Of a stretch of DNA of 51,332 bases, positions 1-7,895 are shown piece after piece. The notes beneath the pieces are model-generated. The model did no database searches. It saw nothing but the letters and a program-made list of their open reading frames with translations, and had not been told where the DNA came from. Position 1 is the stretch's first letter, and each line of letters opens with the position of its first letter. The stretch spans positions 1 to 51,332 of the forward strand of contig JAAEET010000004.1 in assembly GCA_013415565.1 (NCBI GenBank). Reading direction: 5' to 3'. Both the position numbers and the translations under genes were made by a program. The stretch comes from Methanomicrobiales archaeon. Its GTDB lineage: Archaea > Halobacteriota > Methanomicrobia > Methanomicrobiales > Methanospirillaceae.

Positions 1-249
1 AAGATCGAGGTGGTCGAGTATTCGACCAGCCCCGAGCAGTTCCTGAAGAACTGTTTCCTCCCTGCCCAGGTGACCGCCATCGAGTTCGATGAGAACGATG
101 AGGGCCCGGTGGCTCACGTCGAGGTCCGGCCCGAGGACCGGGGAATCGCGATAGGAAAGGAAGGCAAGAACATATTCAAGGCCAAGAAACTGGCACTCCG
201 CCAGCACAACATCGCCGATGTGATGCTCGTCACCGACGAGGCGGCCTGA
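1..249 (+). CDS. nusA: Transcription factor NusA, archaeal type (3' part)
   Basis: The reading frame is open from base 1, so the gene enters from outside the window and only about 82 C-terminal residues are seen. The segment carries a KH-type RNA-binding signature (GIAIGKEGKN, about residues 50-60 of the visible part) followed by a basic helix, as in the second KH domain of archaeal NusA. These short archaeal NusA proteins bind RNA and are thought to act in transcription elongation or termination. In many euryarchaea the gene lies after the RNA polymerase subunit genes and before rps12. Here nothing ribosomal follows: a T-run and a non-coding stretch come next. Confidence 0.85.
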   Translation, partial: KIEVVEYSTSPEQFLKNCFLPAQVTAIEFDENDEGPVAHVEVRPEDRGIAIGKEGKNIFKAKKLALRQHNIADVMLVTDEAA

Positions 250-630
250 ACACTTTTTTTTTAAATCCACTTCGATCATATTAAAAAATAATGTGAATGG
301 CACAATAATTCACCATCCGCATCACCCGTCTCATGAATAGTTGAAACGAAAAGGAGTTGATGTGGATGAAACAAATGACGCGTGTCGCGATAACGCTGGG
401 CTTGGTGTCAACCGGCCGGGCATCTGCACGCCGGGCCGGGGGCATAATATTTCTCCCCGATTCTCTCCTGGTGACCAGGAAAGGAGACGTTTCCGGCAAC
501 ATTTTTATACAGGTCCTTAATAAGGTATCACATACCAGGTCATCGGTTCACTGCTTTTAAAATAAAATATTATGAGGCGGCGGAGAACTGGATTATCTGA
601 ACAGAGAGATCAAAATCAAGGTGGTAGATC
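250..630. other. 381-base non-coding stretch with weak signals
   Basis: No recognisable gene is seen. Two AT-rich TATA-like elements occur, TTTTTATAC at 502-510 and a TTTTAAAATAAAATATTA element at 555-572; either could serve the PEGA gene at 631. A 65-codon open frame (ATG 360 or 366 to the stop at 558-560) has an AAGGAG motif just upstream (351-356). Its composition is not convincingly coding and I recognise no family, so it is not called as a gene. Confidence 0.4.
253..262 (+). terminator. T-rich terminator after nusA
   Basis: Nine consecutive T residues (254-262) begin a few bases after the nusA stop codon. Archaeal transcription commonly ends at such oligo-T tracts without a hairpin. This suggests nusA is the last gene of its operon here. 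Confidence 0.5.
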
Positions 631-2715
631 ATGAAATTCCGACTCGTTATTCTGGTCATACTTTTCGGTGTCCTTATCGCAGGAAGTGTGGCTCTTCCAT
701 CGGGAGGTACCCTGTACGTAGCCTCGAAACCCTCAGGAGCAACCATCCTCATCAATGGCACTGACTACGGCACGACCGACTTGTTCGTGAAGGATGTCCC
801 GGCCGGCGTCCAGAACCTGACGCTTGTTAAAGAGGGGTACCAGCCAGAGACCGTACTGGTCGATGTCCCGGCAGGGAGCCTGAAGGTCCTTGCCCCCATC
901 ACCCTCACGAAGAGCGGAGATGCAGGAATACCGGGCGGTTCCGGTACCCTGTACGTAGCCTCGAAACCCTCAGGAGCAACCATCCTCATCAATGGCACTG
1001 ACTACGGCACGACCGACCGGTTCGTGAAGGATGTCCCGGCCGGCGTCCAGAACCTGACGCTTGTCAAAGAGGGGTACCAGCCAGAGACCGTACTGGTCGA
1101 TGTCCCGGCAGGGGGCCTGAAGGTCCTTGCCCCAATAACGCTCACGAAGAGCGGAGATGCAGGAATACCGGGCGGCACCGGTACCCTGTACGTAGCCACG
1201 AGCCCGTCAGGAGCAACCATCCTCATCAATGGCACGGACTATGGCACGACCAGCCGGTTCGTGAAGGATGTTCCGGCCGGCGTCCAGAACCTGATGCTTG
1301 TCAAAGAGGGATACCAGCCAGAGACCGTACTGGTCGATGTCCCGGCAGGGGGCCTGAAGGTTCTTGCCCCCATCACCCTTACCACAATGCCCGGCGGAGA
1401 AGGGGAAGTCGAGAACATCCAGGCTGCTGTGGACGCGGCGTCAGATGGTGACACCATCATCCTGAAGAAGGGAACCTATTACGAGAACGTCGTTATTGAC
1501 AAATCGGTGACCATCATAGGATTCGGACCCGGTACTACCGTCATCAATGGCGAGACCGGGGAGAATGTTGTCGAGGGAGGTGTGATCAACATCACAAAAC
1601 CGCACCTTCTTTCGTCCGGGCCCACGGTGACCCTCATCGGCATGACCATTACCGGTGGCGATGCGCACTATGGCGGCGGCATCTTCAACGATGGTGGCTC
1701 GTTGTCTCTCTCCTGGATCTCCATCCAGAATAATGCGGCATCGTTGAGTGGCGGCGGGATATACACCATGGGCGGGACGGTTACCATGGAAGGAGGCAGC
1801 GTGATCACTGACAACACGGCACCAGTCGGCGGCGGTATGTTCAACGACGGCGGCATCCTCACCATGAACAGCGGGAGTTCCATTACCGCGAACATGGCGG
1901 ACATTGGTGGCGGATTGGTGAACATCCAGGGAACGGTTATCATGAATAACGGCAGTTCCATCACCAATAATTCGGCAACCTATGATGGCGGAGGAATTTA
2001 CAGTTACTACTATTCCACGATCACCCTGAACGGGGGCTCGATCACCGGCAACACCGCAGAGAATGGCACCGGCGGCGGGATCTATATCGATTCTACCAGC
2101 ACGGTTAACCAGGTGGGCGGCACGGTTTCAGGCAACTATCCCGATGACATCAGCTACGAGTTTGACGTGACGTATCTGGGGGCAACGGCCGGTACGATCA
2201 GTATCGACACGCAGGACTGGTCCTATATCGTCAACCTGTCCGGGCTTGCGCCCGACACGGAGTACTGGGTTGCGGGTGAAGGGCTCCCGGATATCTTCGC
2301 CTCGGGAATGGCCGATACAAACGGCGATCTGCGCCTGCAGGGTGTGCTGAACCCGGCTCCGAACCTGAGAACGGGGGTTTCGATATTTTTCGTGGGCACC
2401 GGGCTAACGCCGCCAACGGCAGGTCAGGTCACTCTTGACGGGAAGGAGTGTAGCGGAGGGATTACCAGCACCGGCCTCTTTGGTACGCTCAAGGAAGACG
2501 GAACCCCGCTGGCGGGCAAGAAGGTGGAGTTCTACACCTACGATCCCTTTACGCTGGATATCAACTATCCCTCATTTGGAAGTGATACGACCGACAGCGA
2601 CGGCAAGTTCTGCAAGGTGTTTTTTGGAGGACATCTTGGCGAGAACATCGCCTGCGAATATGATGGCACGTGGGACATGAACATGGAAAAGGCATCGTCC
2701 TGCCCGATATGTTAA
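631..2715 (+). CDS. Secreted PEGA-repeat / right-handed beta-helix surface protein
   Basis: A 694-residue exported protein. Residues 1-22 form a signal peptide (MKFR followed by a hydrophobic stretch). Three PEGA domains start near residues 26, 105 and 184; each is exactly 79 residues and they are almost identical, also at DNA level. Residues about 255-505 contain repeated GGGI(F/Y) and N-rich turns typical of parallel beta-helix (pectate lyase-like or polymorphic outer-membrane-like) domains. The last about 190 residues include a beta-sandwich-like segment with a TDSDGKF motif and end in Cys-Pro-Ile-Cys. PEGA domains are carbohydrate- or surface-layer-associated beta-sandwich modules, so an extracellular or cell-envelope role is likely; the substrate is unknown. 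No C-terminal membrane anchor is visible. The ATG at 631 follows a GGTGG ribosome binding site at about 621. Confidence 0.8.
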   Translation: MKFRLVILVILFGVLIAGSVALPSGGTLYVASKPSGATILINGTDYGTTDLFVKDVPAGVQNLTLVKEGYQPETVLVDVPAGSLKVLAPITLTKSGDAGIPGGSGTLYVASKPSGATILINGTDYGTTDRFVKDVPAGVQNLTLVKEGYQPETVLVDVPAGGLKVLAPITLTKSGDAGIPGGTGTLYVATSPSGATILINGTDYGTTSRFVKDVPAGVQNLMLVKEGYQPETVLVDVPAGGLKVLAPITLTTMPGGEGEVENIQAAVDAASDGDTIILKKGTYYENVVIDKSVTIIGFGPGTTVINGETGENVVEGGVINITKPHLLSSGPTVTLIGMTITGGDAHYGGGIFNDGGSLSLSWISIQNNAASLSGGGIYTMGGTVTMEGGSVITDNTAPVGGGMFNDGGILTMNSGSSITANMADIGGGLVNIQGTVIMNNGSSITNNSATYDGGGIYSYYYSTITLNGGSITGNTAENGTGGGIYIDSTSTVNQVGGTVSGNYPDDISYEFDVTYLGATAGTISIDTQDWSYIVNLSGLAPDTEYWVAGEGLPDIFASGMADTNGDLRLQGVLNPAPNLRTGVSIFFVGTGLTPPTAGQVTLDGKECSGGITSTGLFGTLKEDGTPLAGKKVEFYTYDPFTLDINYPSFGSDTTDSDGKFCKVFFGGHLGENIACEYDGTWDMNMEKASSCPIC
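706..1380 (+). repeat. Three tandem 237-bp near-identical repeats inside the PEGA gene
   Basis: The sequence beginning GGTACCCTGTACGTAGCC recurs at 706, 943 and 1180, an exact 237-base (79-codon) period. Copies 1 and 2 differ at only a few positions. Copy 3 differs a little more and runs into a different sequence after about 1380. The in-frame period and near identity imply recent duplication or ongoing gene conversion of the PEGA module. Confidence 0.95.
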
Positions 2716-2736
2716 GAGACCAGACCAGAGCAGAAG

Positions 2737-2781
2737 CGGTGCCCTGACAAGGCGTGCGAGGCACCGTGCACGAAGGGTGCA
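2737..2781 (+). terminator. Two adjacent hairpins after the first PEGA gene
   Basis: CGGTGCC (2737-2743) pairs with GGCACCG (2760-2766). Directly after it TGCAC (2767-2771) pairs with GTGCA (2777-2781) around a 5-base loop. The pair of stems lies just downstream of the stop codon and may help end transcription or stabilise the mRNA 3' end. No T-run follows, so terminator function is tentative. The rest of 2716-2894 shows no gene. Confidence 0.35.
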
Positions 2782-2894
2782 GGCAGATAGGGAGCACTCG
2801 CGCTTCCATTCTCACCTTCTTTTCCCCGTCCTCATAGACGGCACGTAGCCCTCATGGCGAATTTCCTTCATATCGGGATCGATATTTTCTAACC

Positions 2895-2920
2895 CTCTTC
2901 CATCATACCAATTTATATTA
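2895..2920 (+). promoter_or_regulatory. Duplicated PEGA-paralogue promoter, copy 1
   Basis: A CTCTTCCATCATACCA block leads into the TATA box TTTATATTA (2912-2920), whose first base is 40 bases before the ATG at 2952. The same block recurs before the genes at 4472 and 5926. No Shine-Dalgarno motif precedes the ATG, consistent with a leaderless or very short-leader mRNA. Confidence 0.7.
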
Positions 2921-2951
2921 CGGTTTAACCGAAACCCGGGTTTGATTGCCT

Positions 2952-4280
2952 ATGAACTTCAGGCCTCGATATATCGGCATTATCGTTATTCTTGCTCTTC
3001 TATGTTCACCGGGGCTCGCAATCAGCGCTGCCGATCTGATTTCATCGTACCAGGCCGGGGGGTTCTGGGAGCCGCCAACGCCGATCCCGACACAACCCCT
3101 GTACTGGCAGGGGGAAAAGGGATCCATAACGGTCTGGTCAGATCCTCCCGGTGCCAGAGTCTATCTCAATGGACAATTCAAGGGCACGACAGGCACCGTG
3201 CCACTTACTATCGACAGGGTGGAAGTCACCTACCCGTTCAGTGATACGGTCAAATCGCACCAGGTAAAGCTGACCAGGGCAGGGTACCAGGATTATACTG
3301 CCATCGTAACCGTGACCGCAGGGGAAACTACGTCCGTTGTTGCCACGCTCACTCCGATCGCTCTGCCGTCATTCTTCGTGCCCACAACGGGTATTCCTAC
3401 GACCGTTCCGACCACGGTTCCCACCACCGTCCCGACCACTATCCCGATCACAATTCCGGCGGGTCAGGTACCCCTGTCTGACAAGACCGGAACCGTCTCG
3501 GTCTCCTCCATCCCGACGGGAGCCAGGGTCTATCTCGACGGCGTGGACAGGGGGACGACACCGGTCACCATCACCGGGGTCCCCGCCGGCTTTCACTTCC
3601 TCAGGGTGACCAAATCCGGATACGAGGATTATTCGACAGGAGTTTTGGTCCGGTCCGGTCAGACGGCCACCGTTTCCATAACGCTGCGGTATCCGTCCGG
3701 CATGGGTGCTATCATCCCCGACCCCCCCATTGACATCCCCTCCAGGAAGCCGAACATCTACCTGTACAGCGACCGGGATCTCACCGCCCGGGTGCGGCTT
3801 GCACCCGAAGAAGCCATCACGGTTTCCGAACCGGCGTATCAGCCCGGGGAGGGATGGCAGGCGGAGGTCAGGAACGTCAGCCTGAATGGCAAGGGGGATT
3901 TCCTGTTCTACGAGGCCCTGGTGTCAGATTCCGGGTGGCAGAAGGAAGAGGGCTATGTCATCCGGGCGGCTGATCGTGAGCGGGATATGGCGTTCATGCT
4001 CGGAGAATACGGGTTTAACGAAAAAGAAACAGGTGATTTCATCGAGTACTGGGTGATTCACCTGGCCGGGGATACGGACTATGTCTTCTATCCCCAGGAA
4101 ACCGACGCGGTGAACCGGGCCATGCCGCTCTTAATCAGCCCGGAGCCGGACCATGTCAGCCGCATCTGGTTCTATGCAGAACCGCTGGTGTCCGCCCCTG
4201 AACCGGTCACCAACCCGGAACAGATCGTCCGTGAAGGGTTCTCCGTCGTGGAATGGGGTGTCATGATTCGGGATGAATGA
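2952..4280 (+). CDS. Secreted PEGA-domain protein with KPNIYLY C-terminal domain, paralogue 1
   Basis: A 442-residue exported protein. Signal peptide at residues 1-about 24 (basic start, then IIVILALLCS, then a small-residue cleavage site). PEGA domain 1 spans about residues 56-135. A Thr/Pro linker made of repeated VPTT units covers about 143-168, PEGA domain 2 about 177-245, and a conserved C-terminal domain starting KPNIYLYS covers about 265-442. Domains beginning KPxIYLY occur in secreted bacterial and archaeal proteins, but I know no function for them. I chose the ATG at 2952 over an in-frame TTG at 2946 because both paralogues start at the matching Met and the TATA spacing agrees. Extracellular location is inferred from the signal peptide. 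It is the first of three tandem paralogues. Confidence 0.8.
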   Translation: MNFRPRYIGIIVILALLCSPGLAISAADLISSYQAGGFWEPPTPIPTQPLYWQGEKGSITVWSDPPGARVYLNGQFKGTTGTVPLTIDRVEVTYPFSDTVKSHQVKLTRAGYQDYTAIVTVTAGETTSVVATLTPIALPSFFVPTTGIPTTVPTTVPTTVPTTIPITIPAGQVPLSDKTGTVSVSSIPTGARVYLDGVDRGTTPVTITGVPAGFHFLRVTKSGYEDYSTGVLVRSGQTATVSITLRYPSGMGAIIPDPPIDIPSRKPNIYLYSDRDLTARVRLAPEEAITVSEPAYQPGEGWQAEVRNVSLNGKGDFLFYEALVSDSGWQKEEGYVIRAADRERDMAFMLGEYGFNEKETGDFIEYWVIHLAGDTDYVFYPQETDAVNRAMPLLISPEPDHVSRIWFYAEPLVSAPEPVTNPEQIVREGFSVVEWGVMIRDE

Positions 4281-4284
4281 AATA

Positions 4285-4291
4285 TTTTTTT
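4285..4291 (+). terminator. T-run terminator after PEGA paralogue 1
   Basis: Seven T residues start five bases after the stop codon at 4278-4280, a typical archaeal oligo-T stop. Shorter T-runs occupy the equivalent place after the next two paralogues, so each gene looks like its own transcription unit. Confidence 0.55.
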
Positions 4292-4414
4292 AAAACAATC
4301 AATTCTGTAAAATAATCCACAGGTTCCTGGTAATCCGGTGTAATTTTTACTCCACGCAGTCCTCATTCCAGCAGGTATCATTCAGGGTCCTTCACCCGCT
4401 ATAAAGCACCTCAA

Positions 4415-4441
4415 CTTCTTCCATCATACCAATTTATATTA
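4415..4441 (+). promoter_or_regulatory. Duplicated PEGA-paralogue promoter, copy 2
   Basis: A CTTCTTCCATCATACCAA block followed by the TATA box TTTATATTA (4433-4441), whose first base is 39 bases before the ATG at 4472. It is nearly identical to copy 1 at 2895-2920. Confidence 0.7.
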
Positions 4442-4471
4442 CTGTTTCAATGAACACCCCGTTGGATTACC

Positions 4472-5743
4472 ATGAAAACCTGGCCGCGTCTTATCGGCGT
4501 CATCATTATTCTTGCTCTTTTCTGTTCACCGGTTCTCGCAATCAGCCAGAGCGATCTGATTTCCCAACTCCGGTCACAGGGAGCCGGAACGGGAACGCTC
4601 TCGGTGACCTCTTCACCCGTAGGGGCAGAGGTCTACCTCGATGGGGTATATAAGGGGACAACATCCGGAGAGCAATACTTTTTCTATTGGGATTACTTTT
4701 GGGATTACCAACCGGTCACCATCACCGGGATCCCCCTCGGTCTGCACAACCTTCGGGTGACCCTGTCGGGATACGAGGATTATTCGTCCTGGGTCATAAT
4801 CCCAAACGATAAGACGGTTCATGTAAGGCTGAAGGCCCAGTCCGGATCGACCACGATTCCCACCACCGTTCCGACTACGATTCCCACCACCGTTCCGACC
4901 CTGACTCCAACCACCGTCCCGACCACAGTTCCGACGGGACAGTTGCCCCTCTTTGTCAAGACCGGAACCGTCTCGGTCTCCTCCACCCCGACGGGAGCAA
5001 GGGTCTCTCTTGATGGCGTGGACAGAGGGACCACCCCGGTCATCATCACCGGGGTCCCCACCGGTTTACACCTGCTCAAAGTCACCCTGTCAGGATACGA
5101 GGATTATTCGACAAGGTTTTTTTTGGTCTCCGGAAAAACCGTTTCTGTTACGCTGGAACGGATTCCAATTAACCACCTCGACGACGCCATCATTGCAAAA
5201 CCGAACATCTACCTGTACAGTGACCAGGACCTCACCGCCCGGGTGCGCCTTTTCCCGGAAGAAGCCATCACGGTCTCCGACCCGCCATACAAGCCCGGGA
5301 TAGGGTGGAAAGCGGAGATAAGAAACGGCAGTCTCAACGGGGCAGGCGATTTCCTCTTCTACGAAGGCAATGGGCACGTTTCCGGGTGGCAGAAGGAAGA
5401 GGGCTACGTCATCCGGGGAGCTTATCGGGAGCAGGACATGGCGTCCATGCTTGGAGAGTACGGGTTTAATGAAAAGGAGACCGATGAATTCATCGAGTAC
5501 TGGGCGTGTCACCTTGCCGGCGACCGGGACTACGTCCTCTATCCCCAGGAAACCGACGCAGTGAACCGGGCCATGCCGCTCTCTGTCATCCCGGAACCTG
5601 ATGCGGTTAACCGCATCTGGTTCTACGCCGAACCACTGGTATCGGCCCCTGAACCAGTCACCAACCCGGAACAGATCGGCCGTGAAGGGTTCTCCATCGT
5701 GGAATGGGGGGTTATCATCCGGGACGAATTCTGGGATACATGA
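4472..5743 (+). CDS. Secreted PEGA-domain protein with KPNIYLY C-terminal domain, paralogue 2
   Basis: A 423-residue exported protein built like its neighbours: signal peptide (residues 1-about 24), PEGA 1 (about 36-118), a Thr/Pro linker of IPTT/VPTT units, PEGA 2 (about 163-230) and the KPNIYLY domain (about 244-423). PEGA 1 contains an aromatic-rich insert (residues about 68-80, EQYFFYWDYFWDY) where paralogue 3 has an unrelated longer insert. Outside that insert and the linker the two genes are extremely similar at DNA level, pointing to a recent duplication. The product is presumably displayed on or released from the cell surface; no membrane anchor follows the C-terminal domain. Function unknown. 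Confidence 0.8.
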   Translation: MKTWPRLIGVIIILALFCSPVLAISQSDLISQLRSQGAGTGTLSVTSSPVGAEVYLDGVYKGTTSGEQYFFYWDYFWDYQPVTITGIPLGLHNLRVTLSGYEDYSSWVIIPNDKTVHVRLKAQSGSTTIPTTVPTTIPTTVPTLTPTTVPTTVPTGQLPLFVKTGTVSVSSTPTGARVSLDGVDRGTTPVIITGVPTGLHLLKVTLSGYEDYSTRFFLVSGKTVSVTLERIPINHLDDAIIAKPNIYLYSDQDLTARVRLFPEEAITVSDPPYKPGIGWKAEIRNGSLNGAGDFLFYEGNGHVSGWQKEEGYVIRGAYREQDMASMLGEYGFNEKETDEFIEYWACHLAGDRDYVLYPQETDAVNRAMPLSVIPEPDAVNRIWFYAEPLVSAPEPVTNPEQIGREGFSIVEWGVIIRDEFWDT

Positions 5744-5867
5744 AATTAATCAATTCTTTTTATTTCCACATGGTCGATTGTTCATGAATGAAAAAGGAAA
5801 CCCCCCAGCGGCACTTTTTCAATCGTAATCCTATGCCGTCGTAAAACTCATCATAATATTTTCTCAA

Positions 5868-5894
5868 CTTCTTCCATCAAACCAATTTATATAA
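5868..5894 (+). promoter_or_regulatory. Duplicated PEGA-paralogue promoter, copy 3
   Basis: A CTTCTTCCATCAAACCAA block followed by the TATA box TTTATATAA (5886-5894), whose first base is 40 bases before the ATG at 5926. It differs from copies 1 and 2 at only a few positions. The rest of the spacer from 5744, apart from the T-run at 5757-5761, holds nothing recognisable. Confidence 0.7.
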
Positions 5895-5925
5895 TTGGTG
5901 AAACGAAACCCGGGATTGGATTACC

Positions 5926-7215
5926 ATGAAAATATGGCCGCGTCTTATCGGCGTCATCTTTATTCTTGCTCTTTTCTGTTCACCTGTTCTCGCAATCAGC
6001 CAGAGCGATTTGATTTCCCAGCTCCGGTCACAGGGAGCCGGAACGGGAACGCTCTCGGTGACCTCTTCACCCGTAGGGGCAGAGGTCTACCTCGATGGCG
6101 TTTATAAAGGGACGACAGCCGGAGAGCTAAAACCCTTTACAATTCATGATGGATGGATATGGGGTAGTAACCATACAAGCACGGGCCTTTTATTCATCCA
6201 CCAACCGGTCACCATCACCGGGATCCCCATCGGTTCGCACAACCTTCGGGTGACCCTGTCAGGATACGAGGATTATTCGTCCTGGGTCATCATCACGAAC
6301 GATAAGGAAGTTCACGTAAAGCTGAAGGTCCAGTCCGGATCGACCACAATTCCGATCACTGTTCCGACTACAATTCCCACCACCGTACCGACCACAGTCC
6401 CGACGGGACAATTGCCCTCCTATGTCAAGACCGGAAGCGTCTCGGTCTCCTCCACCCCACCGGGAGCCAGGGTTTTCCTTGACGGTGTGGACAGAGGGAC
6501 TACACCGGTCACCATCACCGGGGTCCCCTTCGGTCTGCACAACCTTCGGGTGACCCTGTCAGGATACGGGGATTATTCGACAAGGTTTTTTTTGGTCTCC
6601 GGAAAAACCGTTTCTGTTACGCTGGAACGGATTCCAATTATCTTCGACCCCAAAAACACCATTGATGCAAAACCGAACATCTACCTGTACAGCGACCGGG
6701 ATCTCACCGCCCGGGTGCGCCTTTTCCCGGAGTATGCCATCACGGCCTCCGACCCGCCATACAGGCCCGGGATAGGGTGGATCGCGGAGATAAGAAACGG
6801 CAGTCTCAACGGGGCAGGCGATTTCCTCTTCTACGAAGCCCTGGGCCATGATTCAGGATGGCAGAAGCAGGAGGGCTACATCATCCGGGGAGCTTATCGG
6901 GAACAGGACATGGCGTCCATGCTTGGAGAGTACGGGTTTAATGAAAAGGAGACCGCTGAATTCATCGAGTACTGGGCGTGTCACCTCGCCGGCGACAGCG
7001 ACTATGTCTTCTATCCCCAGGAAACCGACGCGGTGAACCGGAACATGCCGCTCTCCATCACCCCCGAACCTGATGCGGTCACCCGCATCAAGTTCCTCGC
7101 AGAACCGCTGGTGTCCGCCCCTGAACCGGTCACCGACCCGGAACAGATCGTCCGTGAAGGGTTCTACGTCGTTGAATGGGGAGTTACCATCCGCGAAGAA
7201 TTCTTGGATACATGA
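5926..7215 (+). CDS. Secreted PEGA-domain protein with KPNIYLY C-terminal domain, paralogue 3
   Basis: A 429-residue exported protein with a signal peptide (residues 1-about 24), PEGA 1 with a 26-residue insert (about 67-93) unlike that of paralogue 2, a shorter Thr/Pro linker, PEGA 2 (about 167-234) and the KPNIYLY domain (about 250-429). The sequence on both sides of the insert is near-identical to the gene at 4472, so the change is confined to one loop of the domain. The linker has fewer PTT units than paralogues 1 and 2, as expected from replication slippage in a short repeat. A surface or secreted role is inferred; the ligand is unknown. Confidence 0.8.
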   Translation: MKIWPRLIGVIFILALFCSPVLAISQSDLISQLRSQGAGTGTLSVTSSPVGAEVYLDGVYKGTTAGELKPFTIHDGWIWGSNHTSTGLLFIHQPVTITGIPIGSHNLRVTLSGYEDYSSWVIITNDKEVHVKLKVQSGSTTIPITVPTTIPTTVPTTVPTGQLPSYVKTGSVSVSSTPPGARVFLDGVDRGTTPVTITGVPFGLHNLRVTLSGYGDYSTRFFLVSGKTVSVTLERIPIIFDPKNTIDAKPNIYLYSDRDLTARVRLFPEYAITASDPPYRPGIGWIAEIRNGSLNGAGDFLFYEALGHDSGWQKQEGYIIRGAYREQDMASMLGEYGFNEKETAEFIEYWACHLAGDSDYVFYPQETDAVNRNMPLSITPEPDAVTRIKFLAEPLVSAPEPVTDPEQIVREGFYVVEWGVTIREEFLDT

Positions 7216-7225
7216 AATAAATCCA

Positions 7226-7231
7226 TTTTTT
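7226..7231 (+). terminator. T-run after PEGA paralogue 3
   Basis: Six T residues ten bases after the TGA at 7213-7215 end the PEGA array. The remaining bases up to the convergent HNH gene (7366) show no gene. Confidence 0.45.
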
Positions 7232-7365
7232 GGGAAAATATTGAGAATTCACCGTTCCTGCGGATTTTCCATCGGGCCCTGCAATAACCATGGGTGAGCT
7301 GATTTCCAACAACAGACAGGAAGATTCCAGGATCCGACGACTCCGACGTCGACACGAGCGATAAC

Positions 7366-7794
7366 TCAGGAGTGGTCACTGCAGAAGGAAAGCACCGCAT
7401 CCACCCGTTCCACACCGCCGTCCCGCCGTTCCTCTGAATGAACCCTGGCGTGGCAGTACCCGCAGAGTGTGACCAGGTTGTGCGGATGGTCGTTGGTCGG
7501 ATCATGGTCACGGTGGTGCACGTGGAGGCCGTCATCATATCCGCAGATCATGCACCGGTATCCGTCCCTCTCCCTGATTACGTCACGGGTCGTTCTCCAG
7601 GTCGGAAGGCCGTACTTGGACCGGGCACCGATAGATTTCCGGAACCTGGTACAGAAGAGAGAGGTCCTGCGGCGTTCCGAGAACGGGCAGGTGTGACAGA
7701 GCACCCTGAACCCGTTGGCGTCAGGCCGGTCCCCGCAGAGCGGACCTGCGGACCGATCGAATGCCGAGAGCGGAAGCTGACGTTCAGGATTCAT
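7366..7794 (-). CDS. HNH endonuclease-domain protein
   Basis: A 142-residue protein with a complete zinc-associated HNH (beta-beta-alpha-metal) nuclease motif: C81-x2-C84, H93-H94 in HVHHRD, N105 in PHNLVTLC, C111-x2-C114-H115 and a final H119. The N-terminal half has a further Cys set (C33, C36, C48) that may bind a metal. The ATG at 7794 was chosen because a longer frame (to 7950) would read through the tRNA gene. The start lies only 20 bases after the tRNA-Arg 3' end on the same strand, so the two may be co-transcribed, or the gene may have been inserted next to the tRNA. Free-standing HNH proteins of this size are often mobile or defence-associated, but some are house-keeping; the substrate cannot be told. 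Confidence 0.8.
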   Translation of the reverse strand: MNPERQLPLSAFDRSAGPLCGDRPDANGFRVLCHTCPFSERRRTSLFCTRFRKSIGARSKYGLPTWRTTRDVIRERDGYRCMICGYDDGLHVHHRDHDPTNDHPHNLVTLCGYCHARVHSEERRDGGVERVDAVLSFCSDHS

Positions 7795-7814
7795 ACAACA
7801 CCAGAGAGGAGAAA

Positions 7815-7889
7815 CGGGCCTGGAGGGATTCGAACCCCCGACATCCGGGTTAGAAGCCCGGCGCTCTATCCTGGCTAAGCCACAAGCCC
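7815..7889 (-). tRNA. tRNA-Arg(UCU)
   Basis: On the minus strand the acceptor stem GGGCTTG (7889-7883) pairs with CAGGCCC (7822-7816). The anticodon stem CCGGG/CCCGG encloses the loop CTTCTAA (anticodon TCT at 7854-7852), and the T-arm carries GGTTCGAATCC. The discriminator base is G and CCA is not encoded. Confidence 0.95.
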
Positions 7890-7895
7890 TTGCAA

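Noticed and set aside
357-560. A short frame after nusA with an AAGGAG motif
   Set aside because: Codon composition is not convincing, no family is recognised and no neighbour supports it. Conservation in relatives would be needed to call it.
2946-2951. TTG start two codons upstream of the PEGA paralogue 1 ATG
   Set aside because: Both paralogues start at the Met equivalent to 2952, and TATA-to-ATG spacing is the same in all three with that choice.
7438-7878. A 146-codon plus-strand frame
   Set aside because: It runs antisense through the HNH gene and the tRNA-Arg gene.
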